Assembly: GCA_022496205.1 (NCBI GenBank)
Contig: WTXD01000234.1
Span: 1-15,847, forward strand
DNA: 15,847 nt
From: Gloeopeniophorella convolvens
Lineage: Eukaryota > Basidiomycota > Agaricomycetes > Russulales
Direction: 5' to 3'
Part shown: one piece after another, positions 9,711-15,847 of the stretch
Numbering within the stretch: position 1 is the first letter of the stretch
How the letters are laid out: the number at the start of each line of letters is the position of its first letter
Program-made: the position numbers and the translations under genes
Notes under the pieces: model-generated
The model's input: only the letters and a program-made list of their open reading frames with translations
What the model was told of the DNA's origin: nothing
Databases searched by the model: none

Positions 9711-9941
9711 TTATTGCTGATGGATGGACAAAGTAGGGCATGGAGCAGCGGCTGGCGTGCTGGCGAGGTGGTAGAGGGTGGTGGAGAGGCGGAAAATGGC
9801 GTCGGTGACTGTGACAGTGGGGGGAGGCCGGGCACGTCCGTCGGGCGGAAGGTCACGAGGACGAGGACGATAGCTGAATTTGGGAATATTACTGTACTCA
9901 ATCTGGGGACGGATCTTGCGAAGATCTTCGACTGTGGGCAT
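9711..9941 (-). CDS. Possible small protein or exon, function unknown
   Basis: An ATG-started frame of 76 residues begins MPTVEDLRKIRPQIEYSN and becomes proline/threonine/alanine-rich. Its codons end in C or T unusually often along most of its length, as in the recognised genes of this window, which hints at real coding. I recognise no domain. Upstream in the same frame, separated by one stop, is another coding-like stretch (10060-9962, including DNVWLRRESIGGELPERG), so it could be one exon of a larger gene. Chance or a decayed gene are equally possible. Confidence 0.25.
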   Translation of the reverse strand: MPTVEDLRKIRPQIEYSNIPKFSYRPRPRDLPPDGRARPPPTVTVTDAIFRLSTTLYHLASTPAAAPCPTLSIHQQ

Positions 9942-10379
9942 CCAGATGCCAGATCATTTTCTTCCGCGCTCTGGCAACTCTCCTCCGATGGATTCTCGGC
10001 GGAGCCAAACGTTGTCTAGCTGTGCGAGACCATCTATCTCTGCTCGCGTGGCGTGTCATAGCCACCTGACGCGGTCTTGAGCTCTCTCCCACGGCGGTGG
10101 CTGTATCGGCCGCTGCGGCGCCATGCCCTTCCGCTTGCGTAGATATACCCGCCGAATTTCAATCTAGTTTGGCGGTGACGAGCGGGTTTGGGCCTATGAC
10201 GAAACGGCGCGGAGACTGCCTTGCTCTTGACAACAGAATATATGTGGCTGCCAGCGTCTAGGGAAGGTGTGTTGACCGTGTTTCCGTTTTCGCACCTCAG
10301 CTGTCACCGTTGGGCGTGCATCGAACCCGGTCAACATCCCGCGGACAGCTCAACTCTCTCCTCCTTCCAACGACGATCG

Positions 10380-10446
10380 CTCCCTCGACAGCTCCCCACG
10401 TTCCTTTCTTCTTTTCTCTTTTCTTCTCTCCTTCCTTTCCCTCGTT
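10380..10446 (+). promoter_or_regulatory. Pyrimidine-rich tract upstream of the zinc-finger gene
   Basis: The plus strand from about 10380 to 10446 is almost pure C/T with blocks of ctt and tcttt. Such CT-rich runs commonly sit just before transcription starts of well-expressed fungal genes. It ends about 70 bp before the ATG at 10518. No TATA box is evident. Confidence 0.5.
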
Positions 10447-10517
10447 AGACAGCTCTCGACTTCCTTCAAGAGGGTTACCGCCCGCCCCTAGTCTCGCCTC
10501 GCTCGCGCTGCGATAAA

Positions 10518-13202
10518 ATGGCCATTGCCCCAGAGACCCCTCCAGAACGCCTTGTCTCTCACAAGCCTCTGCTGACTGATCGCGTCTTTTCATCATCCCC
10601 CACTCCTATTAACCCAGCCGTCTCCCCGAGCGGACTCTTCACGCTCAAGTCGGATCTTTACCCTGCCAGCGCGTCCTTGGACAAACGTGATTATTGTGCG
10701 TCAGATCCATGAAGTCTCTCGCGTTCGCGTCACCGACTTCTACTCTTCAGCTGAGACTGGCGAAATGTTGCAATCACGCCTCGATTCGATCCTCGATCAC
10801 GACGCCGCGTTCATCAAGAGCGGTTCGCGCGTGCTGATGGTGTGTCTTGCCCTGCCATTGTGCTGTGTTTCTCACATATTCATCGACTTGGCAGTTCTAC
10901 GATCTTCCCCTTGTTCCGTCCGCATTTCTCTTCGAGCTATTCTATCGCTCGACCCGCGACAAAGATGTGCGTGCGCTCTGAATATGTACTTGGCACCTAG
11001 CTAATGCCCACCAGCGCGCGCCAATCCCCAAGTCTCTCTGGGTTCGCTGCACCTCATATGCTGGAACTACCACCGCCACCGGAGTTTGGGCGGTTTTCGG
11101 CAGTCATGCAGAGGTGCGTCGACTGCACTGCCACCATCCCGCATATCAAATTCGGAAGGTTGCGCTTCCTCCTGTATATACGTGAAGGTGCAGCCACGCA
11201 CAGCGTCGGTCTTGCCACTTAACGTTCTCTCGACCGACGATATTATTTCACGGTGTTAGATTATTATAAGTACGCCGATGCTGACTTCTCCCCCTCCTTC
11301 CTTCCCATTCTCGTTGTCTGCAGGCTCGTGCGGCGCTTGCTTATTTTAGCGCCTCCGTTTCAATTTCACCTGCCCTCGAATCCGACTTGGAACCGTTACA
11401 CAGCCTGCAGAGGTTCCAGCTCCGTCCCGTGAGTCTTTAAGATCGGCGTTCGTATCAATCGCATCTAACCCGGTCACCTCAGACCGATACCTACATGTCC
11501 TCCGAGTCAACGCTGACCAAGACGCCCTCTATTGGTACTCACAGACCGTCGAAACTCATCTGGCCATCTCACCCCTACTCCTCCGACCGTATCTCTCGGA
11601 ATATTCCTCTGGAACCCGGCTACACCATTTCGAGCAATCCACCCAACCCCCGGACGGCGTTCCGTGCTGGTGACTGGATGTACGTTTGTTTCCACTATAG
11701 TATCCATCCGCTTTTCGAACCCACTTTCGTTGATACAATGCACTGTTTCACTTTCCATTCCTCGATCTTGTATCCGTCGTGTCTAACGATCATATCAATT
11801 TTCAGATGTCCCTCTACCAACTGCGCCGCGCATAATTTCGGGTGAGTCTCCGTCACGTTCTCCCGCCCCCCTATCTGGGTTTCAATGCGCCCCGCTCGGA
11901 TCGTATACCTTCTCATGTTCCTATTTACTTCGCTCGGCTCGCAAAGCCATGGTATTGACTGACGCGTTTCCTTGTATGATCCTTCACAGGCGCAACCTTT
12001 CCTGCATTGGCTGCGGTTGCCCACGTCCGTCTCCAACTCAAGGACCCTTTCCTCAGGTCTCAACGTCTCCAGTTCAGTCTACCCGGCTTCCATCACCCCG
12101 TTTTGCTGGCGCCCCTGAGCCTCAAATGCCACCTCTACTCTCTCACAAGACCCCTCACGTCCTCACTCCTTCAGGTCGTGCGTTCAGCATGGGGGGTAGG
12201 GTGCAGGACATCTCATCCGATCCTCTTTCGCCTTGTATCATGTTCTGGCCGGACAACGAACCCTTGCCCGAGCAAGGCCAGATACGCGAAGGCAGTTTGG
12301 CGGGCTTCCCTGTGAGTGTTACAAAGTTATGTGTGTATTGACCTAACAACGCCGTTGATAGCATCCTCCTATCTTGAACACCGGCAACAGGGGTCCGATC
12401 GAGCACCAACCGGGCGACTGGGTTTGCAAGAAGTGCAACTACCTCAACTGGCGCAGACGAAAGGTCTGTCAGACTTGCTACCCCTGTGAGTACGACCTGT
12501 CCCGACTGTCTCGACTGTCGTGCTCATGATAGCGTAGACGCCGATGGCAACGGCGACTCGATCCCCGCTGCCGTCCAAGCTGACCGCATTGAGCGGCTTC
12601 GGGAAGCTCTTACGGCGACGCTTCCACCCTCTCTCTCCACTCTTCAGCCGGCTTCAGCGAGCCGCCTCCCTCTACAACCCTTGATGGCATCGCAGCGCCC
12701 CCACTCTCGCTCAATGGATTCTTACGGCTCTCGCTCCATGAATTACCTCTCGTCCCTGCGCCCGCGGGATCGCGCTCAGTCAGCTATGGAGTCCGGATCT
12801 CGCTTCGAGGACACTATCTATCAGACGTCTGGCCATCCTATGTCCTCGTCTCTTGAGACCATGCCGTTGTCTTTCGCGGACCCGTCCGGTCATTTCCTTC
12901 CTTCGTGCTTGCAAGAAGTTCTTCAGTCTCCCTCGCTCTCTCCGACATCCACTGCGTCGGCCGACTTGTCGGCTGACGAGCTTGTCGTCAGCCCCATATC
13001 CGTTTACTCTACCAATAGTCAGGTGCCTTACCTCGACGGCGAACGCCCCGTGCGCCTTCATCGCACGCCCTCCTCTGTTAGCATGGGCGTGTCTAGCATC
13101 TGGCAGCTCGATGGCGAAGAGAGCAAGGCTCTTTCAGGCTCCAAGTCATCGCAAGGCGAGGTGGCGCGGGTCCAGAGGCTCATAACCGAGCTGCACATGT
13201 AG
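10518..13202 (+). CDS. RanBP2-type zinc-finger protein with RRM-like region, frameshift in exon 1
   Basis: Probable RNA-binding protein. Nine exons: 10518-10839, 10895-10966, 11015-11113, 11324-11428, 11483-11679, 11806-11841, 11990-12311, 12362-12485, 12538-13202, giving about 647 residues once the exon 1 break is allowed for. Two RanBP2 zinc fingers fit the pattern W-x-C-x(2-4)-C-x3-N-x6-C-x2-C: GDWICPSTNC...CIGC at about 264-286 (built across three exons) and GDWVCKKC...CQTC at about 404-424. The N-terminal part (about 55-190) looks RRM-like: SRVLMFYDLP resembles RNP2 and GVWAVFGSHAEARAAL resembles RNP1 and the following helix. The C-terminal 220 residues are Ser/Pro-rich and probably disordered, typical of RNA-binding regulators. 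At 10671 the frame jumps: the ATG frame reads LYPAS, then the conserved PWTNVIIVRQIHEV lies one frame over. Loss of two bases in a GC repeat would explain this. Intron 3 (11114-11323) is 210 nt, much longer than the others. Confidence 0.82.
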
Positions 13203-13443
13203 ATGCGGAAAACTGCGGACACGCGCGCGCTACCCCGTCGGTTCTAGCTGAGCCCATATCTATTGTATGCTTACCGTACTCAATCTTGTTAGATGTTTGT
13301 TGCCCGCATATTGTTTATTTTTTGGAAGGCTTGTTGGAGGATGGATCGACGTGTGTATTGATGTTGATGCTCAGCGTTTGTGTCTTGCTTGAGATATTGG
13401 ATGGTGTACAATTACATTTTTGTTGTGGTTGTGCATATTCGAG

Positions 13444-13490
13444 AGTCCAGAAGCCACCTGCAGTGGCAGGTGCCATTGTTTCACTGGACT
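13444..13490. repeat. Nested inverted repeat (stem-loop)
   Basis: An outer 7-bp pair agtccag/ctggact (13444-13450 with 13484-13490) encloses an inner 7-bp pair cacctgc/gcaggtg (13455-13461 with 13466-13472) with a four-base loop. It could fold as one stem-loop in RNA from either strand. Confidence 0.65.
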
Positions 13491-13499
13491 TTGTGCGAA

Positions 13500-13516
13500 A
13501 GTTCCGGGCCGGAACT
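13500..13516. repeat. Short near-palindrome
   Basis: The arms agttccgg (13500-13507) and ccggaact (13509-13516) are exact reverse complements around one central G. It sits between the nested stem-loop on its left and the interleaved repeats on its right. Confidence 0.6.
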
Positions 13517-13539
13517 GTGACTGAAAGCCCAAAATATAG

Positions 13540-13599
13540 CACAATTCAGGAATCTATCTGTCTGCTGTCAATTGCCTGAATTGTGACAGATAGGTTCCT
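13540..13599. repeat. Two interleaved inverted repeats (order A-B-A'-B')
   Basis: Pair A: cacaattcagg (13540-13550) with cctgaattgtg (13575-13585), 11 exact bp. Pair B: aggaatctatctgtc (13548-13562) with gacagataggttcct (13585-13599), 15 bp with one position that would be a G-U pair in plus-strand RNA. The arms alternate rather than nest, which is the order of an H-type pseudoknot; a perfect long hairpin would have the right-hand arms in the opposite order. Confidence 0.65.
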
Positions 13600-14192
13600 A
13601 TATGGCTACAAAACAGCATCATTTAGAGTGCTTCCTGGCCATCACTTGTCAAATGGTGTGACCGGCCCAGTGCTTCTGTCTGATCCTGGCCTCCCTTGTC
13701 CCTCCCTTGCACCATCATCTGTAAAATGGGCAGAGGGGGGTCGCTCGCTTGAGAGGCTCTGACAGCCTGACAGGTTTTGACAGCGTTGAGAGTGGTTAAG
13801 AGGCCTTGTGTCAGGACTCACTTGCGGAGTGCGCGCAGAGAGGATAGCAGAGGGGTTTGGAGAGCGTCGCAAGGGGGAAGACAGAAGATGAGCTGCGATG
13901 TGCAGGAGCAGAGTGGGAACACACTAACAGTGCTATTGCAGTGCTAGGTACAGATGAGAGTGCCACATGTCACGAACTGTACTACACATTTTCTTTTCCT
14001 TCCTTATCGTGACTGTACGATACGAGTTCCGGTCCGACTCCACGACTCGGGGACGCTTATCTTTCATTCGTCATACGATTCCTCCATCCCTCTTGACGCG
14101 CCCCTTATGCTATTGGACCCCTCCTGTACTTCTACCTAGGAGACCCACCTTGAGTCCGTTCTGACTCGGTATGACTCGATACTAGGACATTA

Positions 14193-14626
14193 TGTAAACC
14201 GTTATCCTTGTAGTACTTAAGGCGTAGCAGTTGTACTCTAAGGCCTTAAGCCTGTTCTCCTTTGTCAATCGACGAGGTTACCAGGGAATCCGCATGAGGG
14301 ACTTGTTCGCCCAAGCATCGCGAGGTCTTCAGCTTTGAACTCGACGTACCGGAGGCCGATTGCCTCCAAGCTTCAGACATCACGTCTTATCCAGGATCTC
14401 GTGCACACTCGCGTGCACCTTCGAGGACCGGCTCACATCGAGACCGATTTACCGAACCTCGCTCGTCTCAGCCCTCGCCAGCTCCGCTTGCGCCGGCTCA
14501 GGCCGTGACACCACAGAGGACAGTCTGAGGACCACTGGGCGATACATGGGGGTCTTATATACTACTGGAGACCCCCAGACGAATCTGGTCTAATTACTGA
14601 TGGGATTCCAGAGGGATTCCCCATAA
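14193..14626 (-). repeat. Probable 3' LTR of the Ty3/gypsy element
   Basis: On the minus strand the candidate LTR begins right after a purine-rich tract, with ttatgggg, and ends in gtttaca, about 434 bp long. It contains a TATA box (gtatataag, 14563-14555). The start lacks the canonical TG, which could be mutation or missing bases. Without the other LTR both borders remain uncertain. Confidence 0.4.
14548..14576 (-). promoter_or_regulatory. LTR TATA box inside an inverted repeat
   Basis: Read on the minus strand, gtatataag lies in the loop between two exact 8-bp arms, gggggtct (14548-14555) and agaccccc (14569-14576, plus-strand forms). The position about 60 bp inside the LTR start fits a retroelement promoter. 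Confidence 0.5.
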
Positions 14627-14638
14627 CCTCTCCTCTCT
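14627..14638 (-). other. Candidate polypurine tract
   Basis: On the minus strand this reads agagaggagagg, a 12-base pure purine run directly before the probable LTR start. In Ty3/gypsy elements this position holds the primer for second-strand synthesis. Confidence 0.4.
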
Positions 14639-14703
14639 GATATGCTTCTTAGATTCCATCGCAGAGTGGGGCTTGAGGCCCCATGGAGTTCTTGATGATC
14701 AGA

Positions 14704-14761
14704 GTCCCAAAGAGGACGCATGAAGTGTTTTCACTTGATCAAGGTTTTGTTACTTTGGGAC
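14704..14761. repeat. Nested inverted repeat in the element's 3' untranslated region
   Basis: Outer arms gtcccaaag (14704-14712) and ctttgggac (14753-14761) enclose an inner hairpin aagtg-tttt-cactt (14723-14736). Nearby are two more hairpins: agatccc/gggatct (14783-14789 with 14796-14802) and tggggc/gcccca (starting at 14667). Confidence 0.55.
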
Positions 14762-14885
14762 GAGTAATATGGCCATTCTGAGAGATCCCTAGTCCGGGAT
14801 CTTGGGGGTATTCCAGGTTAATTGGCCATTAGGAGTAGGGCGAGGAATGGGGGTGAAGGGTCACGTGATGCATTTCGACTTGTAG

Positions 14886-14925
14886 TCGCAATGTGAGTGG
14901 TACGCGTCGCATTGTGAGCGACGCG
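14886..14925. repeat. Imperfect tandem repeat, two copies
   Basis: Two adjacent units, tcgcaatgtgagtggtacgcg (stopping at 14906) and tcgcattgtgagcgacgcg (14907-14925), share most positions, with one substitution and a small gap. They lie just past the chromodomain stop codon. Confidence 0.5.
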
Positions 14926-14933
14926 TAGGGTAT

Positions 14934-15847
14934 TTACTGGTAGGGCTGGATTTGCTCTAGTGTTCTGAGCAGTTCGACCTCCTGAGGCCTTAGTGTTCGT
15001 GACATTATCCCCTCTTTATGATTGCGCTGTGCCTGAAGCGCACTGATAAGTCTGTCATGAGCGAGTGATGGTGGTTGCGGCATAGAGGGGTGTCGTTGGT
15101 GGAATGAGTGAACAGTTTCCATGGCGTGTTTCATTTCTGAGTAAGGGACCCATGAATTTTCAGAGTCAGGTAACCTTTCCACTTGACAAGGTATTGAACG
15201 CCTCGTCGGTTTCTAGTGGTTCGGCTCTTGATCATTGTTTCAATCTCGTAGTGTCCTTCTTCATCGTCAATGATTTCGGGTGGGGGTGTCGAAAAGTTAG
15301 GTCCGTGAGCGTGGTTTCTTTGTATGGGGAAATGAGTGAGTTGTGAAAGACAGGGTGAATGTGCCAATGGTCGGGTAGTTTGAGTTTACTGGTGACCGCG
15401 TAGGAGGTGATGACCTTAATGGTCCATAATGTTTGGGTGCTAACTTTGCCTTTGGATGTGTTGTACGAAGGTTCTTTGCTTCTAGCCAGACAAGATCTCC
15501 TTCTTTGTATTTGTGTTCGGTCCGTCCGGTCTAGAGCGTTTCATGATTTCTGCGGCGTTTTCTAAGCTCGCTTTGATTCGGTGCGGATTTGCTCGAGTAG
15601 TATGAGACGTTGTTCGGCAGATTCAACTTGGGAACCGAGTTGTGGTGGTGGAATGAATTCAGGGAGGAAGCCATACCAGGCTAGGAAGGGTGCAACATGG
15701 GTAGCTGAGTGCTGGCGATTATTGTGTGCAAACTCCATGAATGGGATGAGGTCAACCCAGTTGTCTTGTTGATAATTGCAGAAGACTCGTAGGTATTGTT
15801 CTAGTTCTTGGTTAACTCGTTCTGTTTGCCGTCGGTCTGAGGGTGGA
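14934..15847 (-). pseudogene. Ty3/gypsy integrase C-terminal half plus chromodomain, partial and multiply frameshifted
   Basis: The minus strand encodes, in order, the end of the catalytic core with HPQTDG and TERVN (the Glu of the DDE triad lies in this motif), the segment NWVDLIPFMEFAHN, a helical stretch with SLENAAEIMK, the YKEGDLVWL and LAPKHYGP (GPY/F-type) region, WHIHPVFHNSL, and a chromodomain from EIIDDEEGHYEIE through QYLVKWKGY to SWVPYSEM. It ends at the stop at 14934. The window edge cuts the 5' part. The pieces sit in different frames, with changes near 15829, 15577, 15520, 15418, 15309 and 15170. Each can be explained by one missing base, several within or beside short runs of one base. 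As it stands no intact integrase can be translated. Confidence 0.88.

Larger units (their letters stand above)
9080..10517. other. Long intergenic region between helicase and zinc-finger gene
   Basis: About 1.4 kb without a well-supported gene. The left part (9080-9250) is AT-richer and probably carries the helicase 3' UTR. A possible small minus-strand coding frame at 9711-9941 is listed separately. The plus-strand frame at 9250-9633 has no coding-like codon pattern. The right end holds the promoter and 5' UTR of the zinc-finger gene. Confidence 0.45.
13203..14192. other. Non-coding stretch between zinc-finger gene and retroelement
   Basis: About 1 kb with no supported gene. The left part (to about 13600) probably includes the 3' UTR and carries a dense run of inverted repeats, listed separately. 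The middle (13640-13900) has short direct repeats such as cctcccttg and ctgacag. The frames at 13286-13579 and 13642-13872 show no domain or codon signal. Confidence 0.45.
14193..15847 (-). mobile_element. 3' portion of a Ty3/gypsy chromodomain retrotransposon, degraded or mis-sequenced
   Basis: Read on the minus strand, the window shows the end of the integrase region, a chromodomain, about 300 bp of untranslated sequence with hairpins, a purine-rich tract and a probable 3' LTR. The integrase and chromodomain (motifs below) make the assignment to the chromovirus branch of Ty3/gypsy secure. The 5' LTR, gag, protease, reverse transcriptase and most of the integrase lie beyond 15847, so target-site duplication and LTR identity cannot be tested. 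The left boundary at 14193 is a guess based on a TGTAAAC terminus. Confidence 0.8.

Noticed and set aside
14934..15847. Programmed frameshifting in the integrase region
   Set aside because: Six shifts inside one domain cannot be programmed; mutation or sequence error is the only sensible reading.
1..15847. CRISPR array, tRNA/rRNA genes, biosynthetic cluster or phage-like system
   Set aside because: No regularly spaced repeats, no cloverleaf-type sequence and no signature enzymes were seen; the gene set is ordinary eukaryotic.

Overview
This window reads as fungal nuclear DNA, most likely from a basidiomycete of the Agaricomycetes type. The genes are cut by many short introns (mostly about 45-70 nt, GT..AG), coding parts are GC-rich, genes are close together on both strands, and a chromodomain Ty3/gypsy retrotransposon lies at the right end. 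No sign of a prokaryotic operon, CRISPR array, tRNA or rRNA was seen. The lineage call rests on gene structure and protein style, not on a search.

Layout from left to right. Positions 1-748 hold no gene I can support. 749-1585 (-) is a four-exon gene for the kinetochore protein Nnf1 (MIND/Mis12 complex). 1827-3993 (-) is an eight-exon NagZ-type glycoside hydrolase family 3 enzyme, with a 21-nt micro-exon and a probable frameshift near its C-terminus. It shares a 608-bp head-to-head intergenic region with 4602-5351 (+), a five-exon secreted cysteine-rich protein with a CFEM-like eight-cysteine pattern and a hydrophobic, GPI-signal-like tail. 5769-9079 (+) is a ten-or-more-exon Upf1-like superfamily 1 helicase with all the main motifs, a possible mitochondrial presequence and one frameshift. 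9080-10517 is a long intergenic stretch ending in a pyrimidine-rich promoter tract. 10518-13202 (+) is a nine-exon RNA-binding-type protein with an RRM-like region and two RanBP2 zinc fingers, frameshifted by two bases in exon 1. 13203-14192 is non-coding, with an unusual cluster of inverted repeats at 13444-13599. From about 14193 to the end lies the 3' part of a Ty3/gypsy element on the minus strand: a probable LTR, polypurine tract, chromodomain and integrase C-terminal half.

The genes do not form an obvious pathway; this looks like an ordinary housekeeping stretch bounded by a retroelement. The strongest cross-cutting signal is that nearly every gene break I could locate fits loss of one (once two) bases: at least six in about 660 bp of the integrase, one in the helicase, one in the GH3 enzyme and one two-base loss in the zinc-finger gene. 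Deletion-type sequencing or assembly error is the simplest explanation, though true decay of the retroelement is also possible. I found no convincing new biological system; the best candidates for a second look are the interleaved inverted repeats after the zinc-finger gene and the unresolved, possibly mitochondrial N-terminus of the helicase.
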